From Tetmemena sp. SeJ-2015 (taxonomy: Eukaryota; Ciliophora; Spirotrichea; Sporadotrichida; Oxytrichidae), in assembly GCA_027382625.1 (NCBI GenBank), contig JAJKFJ010021174.1, positions 62,001 through 126,000 on the forward strand: a stretch of DNA of 64,000 nucleotides, in the 5' to 3' direction. Under the pieces are notes generated by a model. It was not told the DNA's origin. It saw nothing but the letters and a program-made list of their open reading frames with translations, and did no database searches. Both the position numbers and the translations under genes were made by a program. Numbering within the stretch: position 1 is the stretch's first letter; every line of letters begins with the position of its first letter. Positions 43,046 through 54,371 of this stretch are shown one piece after another.

Positions 43046-45050
43046 TCAAAATATATATTTATGGAAGTAATGCTCCAGTTTTTGTGAGAATATATAAGTA
43101 ATGAGATCTCTTGGTAGAAATCTCGAATTTAGTTCCATATTAAAGTGGAAATTAAATTTAAATTCAAATTTCATAAAGTAATCAGAATCTAATTTTATAG
43201 TAATTAGTTTTTTAGAAGCTAAGGTTTCTCGTATTTTGCGATTATGACACTCGAGTTTATGATAATTTTTTTTTAATTTGCTGCTATTGTATACACAAAT
43301 AATATTCTAAAAACATTTTTAATGCTGATAAATTGCAATTTATTTTTTCATTTGAGGAACATTATTTTTCTTTCCCTCCCCCTTTTTAAATAGCAGGCTT
43401 AAACCTTTAATTTATAAAATGTTTGGTTTGCTAATAAAGTATTTTGTAAATTATATTTCAATAAATTCCCTCTTCTTAATTCAGATGTGAAGATAATATA
43501 AGCTCTAAAGGCCCTCCAACTTCTTTATAAGCTTTAAAATTATTCAATTCCCTCTATCTATCTTATATTTACTACTTTATTAATGCTTAAAACTACTCAG
43601 ATTTATTAAGGTCCAAGTAGAAATAAGATTTATGAGAGTAATCACTCCCTATTAGTTTAGATTTTTTGATAGCTGGATTTATAGCAAATACTTTATAGTA
43701 GTACCCATCAAATTAAAAATTAATTTATTTTATACACAATAAAAATCCCTAATTTATACTCTATAAACTAAAGTGTTTTTTCAAAAATTTAATTTAGGAA
43801 AATAGACCATAGTTAATTGTAATAAATTCCCCGAAGATTAGGATCTAAATCTGGAGTGATAAATTTTTTTTAATTTTTAAAATTTTAAAATAAGAAAACC
43901 ATTTATAATTAGAGCAAACATTAAAACTAAATATACCAGCAATAAAATATAATCCACTAATTATATTGAATGTATTTATGATAAATATAATTAGAGAGTG
44001 TTGAATTAAATTTCTTTTTTTTTGGTAATGGCTAAATATGCTTTTTTAGCAAAAAAGTTGAATTAATTAAATAGCTTGAATAAACTGAGGAGAACAATGA
44101 TTTATAGAATATTTTTGCCTTAGGTGATTGAGTAAATTGATTAGAAGATATAATCTATTAAACACATCATATTATATATAAATTATAGGTATACAAAGTG
44201 CTATCGCAGGTTATTTTATAAAAGGGAAAAATTGAGGGAATTAAAAAATAATTTTTAAAATGAAGAAAAGGAAGAAGCACATCAGCACTTTCGCCTCCGT
44301 TGCCTCCCTTAATGATTACTCAAAGTAAAACTCCCCAATTATCAATATCGCTTAAAACTAAATAAAAATGTTTTACATTTTATTTTAGATTAGGAGGAAG
44401 ATTGAGAGGATTTATTAAAATGTTTAATTCAAGTCGGTAATCTAAAATAGAGTGCGAAAAAAGAATTTCTAATTTAATTCGGAAGATTTAATTAATTCTG
44501 TAGTTGCAGTTGATAAGAAGAGAAAGATTTTTAATAATATAAGCTAAAAATAGACAAAAAATTTCAAAGCACTTCTTTTTACTTGATTAAATAAATTATA
44601 ATCCTGAAATTTAATAAGATTATTTTAAAAACATAAATTTAAATTTAAAAAATTTGACTATAATATACAATTGAAGATCCATCTATTTTAATTAATTATT
44701 TATTCGAAATTTTAGCATAATAATTCACTTAGAGATTTTAATCACATCAACTTTCGCTGTTGCCTCCCTTATATAACTCAGAAGTAAAACTCCCAATTTT
44801 TAAATTTTCGCTTGAACTAGCCTATAAAAATTTCTCTCTTATCTCTCAGTTAAATCCGCAGAGGTGCAAAATTGATAGGCATTTTTACAATTTCCGGTAA
44901 CGTCTGGTTATGGCGAGAAATATGAATGAGAATTTAAAATGAGGATTTAATTTTAAAATCAAATTTGTAGTATGGCCCTAAATATGCATATTTATTATAA
45001 TAAACTCTTAAATATAGCAATCACAGCAGCAGCTATTACTTGTAAATAAT
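43046..45050. other. AT-rich spacer with a diverged duplicated segment
   Basis: Mostly TGA-rich, very AT-rich DNA. Two related stretches, about 44,280-44,350 and 44,738-44,830, share 'CACATCA...CTTTCGC...GTTGCCTCCCTTA' and 'AAGTAAAACTCCC', with indels between. The first could start a short peptide (MKKRKKHISTFASVASLNDY at 44,261), but no family is seen. Confidence 0.5.
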
Positions 45051-48000
45051 ATGACTTCGAATTTTTCCTCACCACTATCAAGTGAAAACTTCCCCATCAA
45101 CGATGAGTGGCTAACTGGCTCTTACGAGAATGAATCCTCATCCAAAAACTGGAGAGTTCAATTCAAGAGAGTTAAGCCCTACTTCATTCATTCTAAAATG
45201 AATAGGTAAATATGGAAATAGAGGAGACAATTTTAATTTAATTGTGCAGTTCCTTTCCATGTTTGCGGGTACTGCATATGGAGAATGAATAAGTTTATTT
45301 ACTTAATTTAATAAGAAAGCAGCAGCTCATCTTCAACAACCAGCTCAACTAGCAGCAGTAGCAGTACTACATCTTCATCATCATCCTCCTCCACAATCAT
45401 CAATACATTTTCTATCTCATTTTAAGAGCACAACTTCTCCGGCTCCTTCACAATCTTCATTTGTATTATAGTTACTTGGTACACTGTGTTAAAAGTTTAT
45501 GAATCTTCTTCATCGAGTTCATCATCCACCACAAGTACTCCTGCTCCAACTCTTCAGAGCTCTTCATCCACATCCTCCTCTACTACTTAGGCCCCAGTCA
45601 GCAGTGATTAGGAAAGCTCATCCAGCACTACCTCAAGCTCTTCATCCAGCACTACCTCAAGCTCTTCATCCAGCACTACCTCAAGCTCTTCATCCAGCAC
45701 TACCTCCAGTACTACCTCAAGCTCATCCTCGACCACCTAAAGTACAACCTCTGTTACATCTAGCTCTTCCTCTACTACTCAAGAGCCAGTTACTACTACT
45801 CCTCAGCCTATTTCAAGCTCAAGCAGCTCCACCAGTTCAACTTAAAGTACTACATAGCCTGCTTCCTCAACAACTTCCGCTCCTACTGTGGCAGATAGCA
45901 GTAGTTCATCATCTACCTCGAGCTCTACTAGTAGTAGTACTAGTAGTTCTAGTTCAACTACTTCTCCAGCCAGCTCAAGTTCTACGACTTTACATATGTA
46001 TAAGGTTTATTTAAGACTCCCGCACCCACTACTAGTGATTCAAGCACAAATTCATCTTCCTCAACTACAGCTGTTCCTAGTACCTCCTCTTCCTCATCCA
46101 CAACTTAGGCGCCTGTTTCATCTTCCTCCTCGACCACTTCAAATATGTTCTTCTTTGATTTACTTAATAACTAGTTTAACCACATCGGCGCCAAGCAGTA
46201 GCAGCACCACCACAGTTACAAGTTCATCTTCCACTAGCAGCAGTACTACCCCAGCAGCAAGCAGCTCCTCTACTTCAAGCAGCACTACTCCAGCTGCAAG
46301 CAGTTCTTCTACTTCCAGTAGCACGACTCCAGCTGCAGTGAGTAGTTCTTCTTCTTCTACTAGTAGCAGCAGCAGTAGTTCGACTGCTACAAGCAGTTCA
46401 TCATCTTCCTCTTCTTCAACAACTAATTATTAATGTCTATTATCTATGTATGCCACAATTATAAACTGCAATTCCAATCAGCTCTTCATCGTCTACTGAA
46501 GTGCCATCATCATCCACTAGTTCCTCGACTACGACTTCTAATAATCACTTAATAACTGTTCACTTAGAATTATTCTAAGACTCCTATTCCATCTAGCAGC
46601 AGTAGCTCTAGCACAACTGATTCCTCAAGCTCCTCCTCAAGCTCTACAACCCCAAACACTAATACAACACCTACTCCTTTACCGTCTTCTAGCAGCAGCT
46701 CGACTTCCTCCTCAACAACTAGCCCAGTTAGTAGCTGCACTAGTAGTAGTACTAGTAGCAGCACTAGCAGTAGTACCAGCAGTAGTACCAGCAGTAGTAC
46801 AAGCAGCAGTTCTTCTAGTAGTACAAGCAGCAGCTCGTCTAGTAGTACCGGTAGCAGCTCATCATCATCGTCAAGCTCTACATAAACTCCCTCTCCCTCA
46901 TCATCTTCATCATCGTCATCTTCATCATCCACGCCATCCTCTTCATCGTCCACTCCTGCTCCTTCTTCTCCGACTCCAATGAGCTCAACAAGTTCATCAA
47001 GCACAACTAGTTCTTCGAGCACTACCCCTTCTATACCAACTGTCATTAAAAATGCTGTGTGTGATGATTTTCCATATTAATGTCGCAGATGCAGATTATC
47101 AAGGTTGCGTAAACTTCCTTGCAAATTTCATGGTGACAGACAGTAGTATCACCATCGTTGAGGAGATCATATGCTAACCCTCCATTTATTATATAGTGGA
47201 AGATCCAAGCAGAACCATCTAGTTTTATAAGTTGCCTATTTCAATCTTAATTAAAGCAGAAACTATTGCTTAACTAACTCCAGATAAAAAGTCTTAATTT
47301 ATGGCAGTTTTATATTTGAATATGACTTGTAATGACATGAGAAACTGCGGCTCTCTCATTCTGCCGGACAACTCAGGCTGTGAATGGGAGCGCAAATTCC
47401 AAGTCGTCTGTTCACAAGCATCCGCTAACACTCTAAATTTAAAGGTTGAGTACATATATAATAATCTTGGTAACTCCCGTCAAAATAAGAGTGAGGACGA
47501 ACTCCATGCCTGACCACTGTTTCGCAACAAACGGCTTACCCATCAAAGAAAACAACATCGACTTAAATAAATCAACATATGAGTTATTTATGCTTACTCT
47601 ATTATATTAGCTAGACTTTTAAACCAATTTCAATAAAAACCCTTCCAAGATTCCTAAGTTAGAGGCCACCACCATAGATTAAATAATTCTATTGAAGTAT
47701 TTTTTGTTCTTATAGCACAATTTAACTCAGAGCTATGTACCACTAAATGGATTGCATAAGACGCGAGACTAGCTACGAGCTCAAACCTATAAATCTTCCA
47801 AGGAAATCTCACCAATGTAGTGGGAGTGGCTGTTAATGGAGTTCCATTCAAACGTATCAATTTTGAAATTGGATCTATCTATGAACAACTTAAAATTGTT
47901 CTCTGGGCTTTCAAATTTAAACAATGATGTCTATTTCCCTGCCTTCCAAGGCAAAGCTAGAGCACAAACTATGCTCATCAAAATTTAAGTTTCTTTATCA

Positions 48001-48872
48001 TTCAATTGTATTTTGCTCAACCCAGATTATAAGTTAGAGTGTGTTAAGAAATCGCTTTATACTCTATATTAACAGATGAGTGCTTGGGCTCCTACGAGTA
48101 AGCCAACTTAAATCTTACTTTCATTAGCATTTTGAATTGAGCATTAAAATATCCAACTTCTATCACTACTACTCCTACTCTCCTTGCATTCAGGCCAACG
48201 TCTTAAATATATACATTGTCTATAGGGAGAGTATTTAATAAGCCTTGAAGTATGATCTCCAGCTGACATCCTGCCAATCCATTTCCTATTGCTACTATGA
48301 CTTTTTTTTTAAAGTAGCCGTATTTATGATTTAAGTTTGATCCCCTGGAGTATGCGCTTGACGCAACTGAAGAACTTTTCAAGACCCTTGATATCTATGG
48401 AATCGCCAAGGATGGACACATCATTTCTTTTTGCTCTCTCTTTTTATAATTTATGATCATAGTGGGGCCTTACAAGAGACAGAACGAGCTCTGGCAGCCT
48501 TGCGATCTAGATCAATGTAAATATTTTGATAGTATACTCTAAAGTTCTTGTTAAATGTAACGGAGTGACAATAGACGATCAGTACTATTATGCAATGACA
48601 TTTATAGATAAATATTCCATATTTAATAATTAAATGACTGCATTCTACCCCTATACAGTTGGCTGCTGGGGCCCTGCTTAAGATTCATAAACCTACTCAC
48701 TTTCAAAAATCTTAAAATAATTTATAAGATGCGAACTTCATGGCTATCCTGTGCTCTTCCAACCACAAAGTGTGCCAAGCAAACTTATCTTCATACGCAA
48801 ATTCGCTCTACGCCTCTGACTCGCTCTTTACACTCCTACTTCTGCCCAACTCAATTATAATATTATAATAAG
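45051..48872 (+). CDS. surface-protein paralog B: long Ser/Thr stalk + YHYH-like head
   Basis: A leader MTSNFSSPLSSENFPINDEW at 45,051 may belong here. A Ser/Thr-rich stalk (about 45,315-47,050) is written mainly with AGC/AGT/TCA/ACT codons and holds several frame-changing breaks that are probably IESs. The head follows: DYQGCVNFLANFMVTDSSIT; NDMRNCGSLILPDNSGCEWE; RKFQVVCSQASANTPVKIRV; SMPDHCFATNG; CTTKWIAQDARLATSSNLQI; NLTNVVGVAVNGVPFSGLSN; NNDVYFPAFQGKARAQTM; DECLGSYEQANFYHYYSYSP; IYGIAKDGH; GPYKRQNELWQPCDLDQC; TIDDQYYYAMT; FYPYTVGCWGPA; CSSNHKVCQANLSSYAN and a hydrophobic end. Same motif order as paralogs A, C and D. Three precise IESs in the head. Start and end are approximate. Confidence 0.7.
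45636..45710 (+). repeat. 24-bp tandem repeat in the stalk of paralog B
   Basis: Three near-identical copies of a 24-bp unit (AGCTCTTCATCCAGCACTAC + CTCA) encoding eight Ser/Thr residues, with a partial copy before and after. Confidence 0.85.
47434..47476 (+). other. IES site i in paralog B, 43 bp, pointer ACTC
   Basis: Copies at 47,430-47,433 and 47,473-47,476; removal gives CSQASANTPVKIRVRTNSMP. Confidence 0.85.
47850..47901 (+). other. IES site ii in paralog B, 52 bp, pointer TTC
   Basis: Copies at 47,847-47,849 and 47,899-47,901; removal gives GVAVNGVPFSGLSNLNNDVY. Confidence 0.82.
48110..48159 (+). other. IES site iii in paralog B, 50 bp, pointer CCAACTT
   Basis: Copies at 48,103-48,109 and 48,153-48,159; contains TGA; removal gives DECLGSYEQANFYHYYSYSP. 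Confidence 0.9.
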
Positions 48873-50216
48873 ATATATTTATGGATGCCCATGATGTTCC
48901 TTATGCATAAACTATTTTGAGTACCCTAAGCTTAAATTTAAGTCTGCAAAAAGACTATAAATAACCATATAAATATAAAAACTCAACAAAAATGCTGCTA
49001 TTCCGAATAAGTGCTTTTTGTTATCCCTCCTCTGTATTAGATTTTTTCATAATCATCATCTTTTTAAATTATCTGATAATGACCTTAGAAAAGTAAATCC
49101 CCTTCGTACTCTATACATAAAGCTATATTCCAAAGTGAATAGCGTCAAGAAAGAAATAAAAAGCTGAGCAAGGAGGTAAAGCTAGAGTAAGCTAAGGAGG
49201 AGGGTTGCAGAGTAAGTTCGAAGTAAAAGGAATAATTAAAGACTAGTTTAGCAAGGATAACTAACCTTTTCTATTAACTAATTAAATAGTGAAATTAATA
49301 AATATTTATAGCAAACTCTTTATTATCATTATTTTATCTCGCTTTGAGAATCTGACTCTAACAATTCTTGACAGTCTAGAATTCCTTCTTTTCCTTTGGT
49401 TCTTGAATGAAAACTCATCCCTTTACTCTAAGGCGAAGTGATGTGATGTTTTAGGCTTCCGTTTATATGATTTTTAGCTGAATTTCAATTAGTATGAATG
49501 AGCTTACTTATGAGTTAGAAGTGTAATTTGATTACAAGTCAAAACCATTTTTGCTGTTTATATGCTTCTCGAATAATTCTTTTTCAAGTTCAAGATTAGT
49601 CATTATCAGAACAGCAAACTTTTCTCTCATTCAAGAAATTTATCATTCTAATCATGCTAGGGGAAGATCTTGAAGTCAAAATCCTAAATTTAGTTAATTC
49701 ACACTTCTGCTGCTGTAATTTCATTAGAGGAATATTTAGCTGAGATACTCCAAAATTTTAGCTTGACTCGAGAGAGTTCTCTGATTATTATAGTTTAACG
49801 TCACAAAGCCTTCATCACAATTCTATCTCTTTACAATCAAATTCGGAATAATTCTTCTTCTCCTATTCCTCCAAACTCAGTCTCTTTAAATTATTACAGT
49901 CTGCTGTTCCTTCAGGCCATTATTTCAACTTAATAAGAGTCATGAAATTCGCTCTCAATGCTTATTAGGTCGTAAAATTGTTAGGAGGTAAAGTGCGTGA
50001 GTACTTCGAATTTCCACTGAGTGAGGAGCAGCATTCCAGCCAATAGAATCTGTGCAAGTGAAAGCTTCTAAATATTATTTCCGAAGCTTTATTATAAATA
50101 GAACTTAATATTTAATTATATCAAAAAGGAACACAACTACCATTACTCACCTTTCCCAACCAAATACACAAAAATGGATCACTTCAAAATTGAAAACACT
50201 CATTCATTAATTTTAA
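48873..50216. other. spacer between paralogs B and C
   Basis: Mostly AT-rich. At about 49,145-49,270 one plus-strand frame reads SRKKQKAEQGGKARVSQGGG then LQSKFEVKGIIKDQFSKDNQ without a stop and could be a coding fragment, but no start or partner was found. Otherwise nothing recognised. Confidence 0.45.
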
Positions 50217-53200
50217 GATCCTTCTCCTAGCCCATCGTCCAGTTCCAGCTCTAGTTCGACAACAACAGCGCCCACTCCTAGTCCCTCAAGTTCTAGTGAG
50301 GCCTCAAATTCAAGCTCATCTAGTACGCATACATCTTCCTCCAGCAGTTCAACAACTCTTGCGCCAGCCCCTTCCTCATCAAGTTCCACCACAGAACCAG
50401 TTCCTTCGTCAAGCAGCTCAACCACACAGCCACCTTCTAGTTCAAGCAGCAGCTCCACCACTGAGCCTCCTCCTTCATCATCATCCAGCTCATCAACCAG
50501 TTCAACAACTTTGCCTCCTGCGAGCTCATCCTCCAGTACTACGAGTAGTTCTTCTTCGACTCATAGTCCTTCACCATCTCCAAGCTCAAGTAGCAGCAGC
50601 ACAACCACCCCCGCACCAATTCCTTCATCTTCAAGCTCCACTTCTACTGTGTCTTCAAGCAGCTCAACAACTTAAGCACCATCCTCATCAAGCAGCAGCT
50701 CCACTACAGAACCTCCTCCTTCATCATCATCCAGCTCATCAACCAGTTCAACTACCTCTCCTCCAGTCAGCTCATCTTCAAGCTCTACAAGTTCCTCATC
50801 AACACACAGTCCTTCACCTTCACCAAGTTCTAGCAGTAGTAGCACAACCACTCCAGCGCCAGTTTCTTCTTCTTCGAGCTCAACCTCCACAACTTAAGCA
50901 CCATCCTCATCTAGTAGCAGCTCAACCACCGAGCCTCCAATCAGCTCATCTTCAAGCTCTACAAGTTCCTCATCAACTCACAGCCCTTCACCATCATCAA
51001 GTTCAAGCAGCAGCAGCACCACCACACCTTCTCCAAGCTCATCTTCCTCTAGCTCAACTTCTACAGTGTCTTCAAGCAGTAGCTCGAGTAGCAGCACAAT
51101 CTTACTCCTTTTACTTGTGTCTCATTTTTACATAGACAACCTCTCCACCTCCGGTGAGTTCCTCTTCATCCACATCAAGCTCAACCAGCAGTAGCAGTAG
51201 CACATATTATAGAGTCATATAACCACTTATAGTATCAATTACAAAGTTTAGTTTCTCCCCCCCCATTAAGTTGAGAATTACGTTCCTAGTGAAGAGTTTT
51301 AAAGTAGCACATAAACACCTCTGCCAAGTTCAAGCTCAAGCACTAGTTCATCCACCAGTTCCAGTACCACCACTCCAATCCCCAGCTCAAGCTCCACTTC
51401 TTCCTCGACTAGCAGCAGTAGCTCAACAACTGATTCACCCCCACCAAGCAGTTCAACTTCTTCAACCTCTACCTCAAGCAGTACTACTACACCACCCATA
51501 GTCTCTAGCTCCAGCTCAACTTCATCCTCAACATCTAGCAGCAGCTCAACTACTCAGCCACCTTCTAGCTCTACATTTCATGCATCCTTATAGAGGATAC
51601 AATTTGAATAATAAATTAACTACATCGAGCAGTACAACCACGCCTATTCCCAGTTTAAGCAGCAGTTCAAGTTCTAGTAGCAGCACTACTACTCCTATTC
51701 CAAGCTCTTCAAGCAGTAGTAGCAGCAGCAGTAGCTCTAGCACCACAACTCCAATTCCCAGCTCCTCAAGCTCATCCTCTACAAGCTCATCTTCTAGTAG
51801 CTCTTCTTCTAGTAGCTCTTCTTCGACTAGCTCATCTTCTACAAGCTCATCATCAACGAGCTCGTCGTCCACTAGCTCATCAACGACTACTCCTCCTCCA
51901 GTTTCCACAACACCTAGCCAGAGTTCAACCACCTCACCTCCCCTGCCCACTATTAAAGATTTGCAATTCTCCTTATAAACCCTACATTTCTATAGTAAAC
52001 GATGACTTAGCGGGTTGCTAGTGGTTTGCTTAGCAATTTGATCTGACTGATTCTCACTAAACTGTGGTCCCAGTTGACACAATCTCTTAGTCACACAATT
52101 GTCATTCAATTCCTATAGTAGAGTTAACTATTTATTCTAAATGCTATCTGAGACTGTTTCATGTCCAGACATGATGATTTGTGACTCAGAAAGTGGATGC
52201 TCCTGGGAAAGACAGCTCCAAATTATTTGCACCCAAGCTGCCCCTGCATCTCTAATCTTTAATTATATAAAAATCAATGCATCTCCTGTAAAGATTAGAG
52301 TGCGTACTAACGGCCTCCCAGACCATTGCTTCACCCCAGAGGCATCTTTCCCCCTTACAAATTTCATAGATAAAAAATCGTAATGATGCTCATATTAGTT
52401 TTAAATCACTTTAAAATAGACTTTGAGACAATCTTCAGTAAAGACCCCACCACTATCACCAATATATCTATTCCGATTGAAGAAAAGCATTTTATTGGCA
52501 ATCACAAAGCTAATGTTGACGAATTTGGATTTGGTTAACGATTTCCTCTGCTCAAGTACTTGGGTGAAGGACAAACAGCGACTCTCTCAGACTGGCTTTT
52601 TCCAATACTCTGGAAATCTAGATAGAGTGGTTGGTATTGCCCTCAACGGAGTTCCATTCACATATTAAAGTGAAATTAAAGTAGTGAAAGGAGAGAAACC
52701 TTTTACTTTATTGATTGTTCGGAGGGCTTTCAGAGACAGGCCTAGACCCCTTCTTCCCTGCATTTATCGGCAAGCCAAGAGCTTTAGCAATCAAATTCAA
52801 AAGTAATAAAGTAAAATCATATTCTAAAATAGGACCATCCTTATATCACTTTGTCAGATATTTAGAGTTGCGTGAATGATAAACGTGGACGAGTGCATGG
52901 GGAGCTACAAGTATTCTAGTTTCTACCACTACTACAGCTATTCTCCTTGTATTGGCAACAACTTAATCAAACAGAATTTGTAGTTGGTCAACTGCAAAGA
53001 CATAAATGCTTGCTCTATTGTAATAATATTCAAATGAACTATGGCTCCAGTTAATTTAAGTTGCTTCATCAGTCCTTTTCAACAACAAAAACATATAATG
53101 GACCAATTTTTATTCAATAAGTCCGTTACAGTACGCAGTCACGGCAACAGATGAGGCTAACATTGACTTAGATGTAATCTATTTTAATACAGGCTTTAAT

Positions 53201-53740
53201 TCAATTGCTTAAAAGTACAACGATTATTGAATGGGCATAGCCAAAGACGGACATATCATTATTGCTTTATATTTCTTCTAAAAAATTTAGCATCTATTAA
53301 ATTGGTCCATTCAAAAATGATGATGGAGATCTGTGGCAGCCTTGCGATGTGGATGCCTGCAACTCATAAAATATATGGCAAATTATAAAAGCTATTGCTT
53401 TTATAATTGAACGGACTGACCATAGATGACCAGTACTACTATTAATAAATATAACTAATGTTGGTGTGTTTATAGATGTAATAACTATGCGATGACTGTA
53501 TTTTACCCTTATTCCCTGGGATGTTTTGGCCCCTCCACCCCTGCCTATCAAATTTGCTATAGATATATTCATAAAAGAAAATAATGTTTTATTCCTATTA
53601 TTACGCCATACTGTGCTCAAATCGTCATCTCATTTGCCTAGATACAGTAGGAGAGTCCTATGCCAGTTCCCTCTCCTCCAATCCTTTCTCTCTCCTATTT
53701 TTCACCTTCATGCTCTATCTTCTATAAAAAGAAATTAAAT
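50217..53740 (+). CDS. surface-protein paralog C: repetitive Ser/Thr/Pro stalk + YHYH-like head
   Basis: The stalk (about 50,217-51,960) is Ser/Thr/Pro-rich, with a higher-order repeat (STTEPPPSSS...STHSPSPSPSSSS-type units), and is crossed by at least two IESs. The head follows: DDLAGCQWFAQQFDLTD; CPDMMICDSESGCSWERQLQ; IICTQAAPASPVKIRVRTNG; LPDHCFTPEASFPLTNFID; NDFLCSSTWVKDKQRLSQTG; NLDRVVGIALNGVPFGGLSE; DPFFPAFIGKPRA; DECMGSYKYSSFYHYYSYSP; MGIAKDGHI; GDLWQPCDVDAC; DDQYYY; and a hydrophobic end (FSLLFFTFMLYLL). It lacks the IES found at site iii in the other copies. An alternative start MDHFKIENTHS at 50,174 is in another frame and would need an IES. The start is not settled. Confidence 0.7.
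50440..51100 (+). repeat. higher-order tandem repeat (about 220-245 bp units) in the stalk of paralog C
   Basis: Successive units each carry the order: Ser run, STTEPP, Ser/Thr run, STHSPSPS, Ser run, TTTPAP. Unit starts are near 50,445, 50,690 and 50,905. The third unit is shortened. Confidence 0.75.
51207..51313 (+). other. IES, 107 bp, pointer AGTAGCACATA
   Basis: Eleven-base copies at 51,196-51,206 and 51,303-51,313, the longest pointer seen here. The interior is AT-rich with a C8 run and no Ser-codon pattern; removal restores the Ser/Thr stalk (SSSSTQTPLPSSSSST). Confidence 0.9.
51577..51625 (+). other. IES, 49 bp, pointer CTACAT
   Basis: Copies at 51,571-51,576 and 51,620-51,625; removal joins QPPSSSTSSSTTTPIPS in the stalk frame. 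Confidence 0.88.
52253..52285 (+). other. IES site i in paralog C, 33 bp, pointer TGCATCTC
   Basis: Copies at 52,245-52,252 and 52,278-52,285; removal gives CTQAAPASPVKIRVRTNGLP. Confidence 0.92.
52660..52720 (+). other. IES site ii in paralog C, 61 bp, pointer TTC
   Basis: Copies at 52,657-52,659 and 52,718-52,720; removal gives GIALNGVPFGGLSETGLDPF. Confidence 0.82.
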
Positions 53741-54371
53741 GTGAGCTTAAATTTACTTCTTGGGAAGTTTTTCTGAGAGTGAGAGGAGGAAACAAGAGGA
53801 ATCTTAGTAAAAGGTATTTATTGATTTGTAAAATATAAATTAAGATCATTTATTAACAGCAAAAACATCTCTCACAGACTACACTCTTCAAAAGAACCAT
53901 AGATGCAAAGACTCTATAATCAACATCATAGATATTACTCATAGTAATTTACTCACTTAATCTGACAATCCACAGACTTTAAGCATATTAATTTATTTAT
54001 TTTAAGGCAATTTTCATTGTTTTCGCACTTTATAGCATTTTACAAAAATTATCAAATATATTATAAATTGCCCAATTAAGGCATTTTTAAGAAAATGTGG
54101 ACTAAATATAAATGCAGATAAAATTAAAAAAGGATTTGAGATAGAGCATTTATTCATTATAATACGAGAGTGAGTTACTTTTGCTACTTAAATTCTTAGA
54201 TTAATTTTAAATTATTATTGCAAAAATTATTATGATGAAAACTAAGCGAGCCCAATAACTCCTTATAGCAATATTGCTCATAAGAATAAACATGGATATA
54301 TAATTTTTAGTGTGCTATGTGTACTTTCCATCCAACTCCTCTCAGTCAGAGCAAACTCAAATATATTTATT
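53741..54371. other. AT-rich spacer
   Basis: Between paralogs C and D; no coding pattern seen. Confidence 0.55.

Noticed and set aside
45499..46433. Plus-strand Leu/Pro/His-rich and alternative frames over the Ser stalk
   Set aside because: Out-of-frame readings of the same AGC/TCA/ACT repeats; the Ser/Thr frame leads into the conserved head.
46570..47046. Minus-strand Leu/Glu/Asp-rich open frame (and similar ones at 50,213-50,461, 50,672-50,890, 51,299-51,499, 51,588-51,950)
   Set aside because: Antisense of Ser/Thr codon runs in the stalks; no start context or domain, and the sense strand explains the region.
45636..51100. CRISPR-like arrays in the repeat regions
   Set aside because: Repeats are contiguous coding repeats without regular unique spacers, in a eukaryotic genome.
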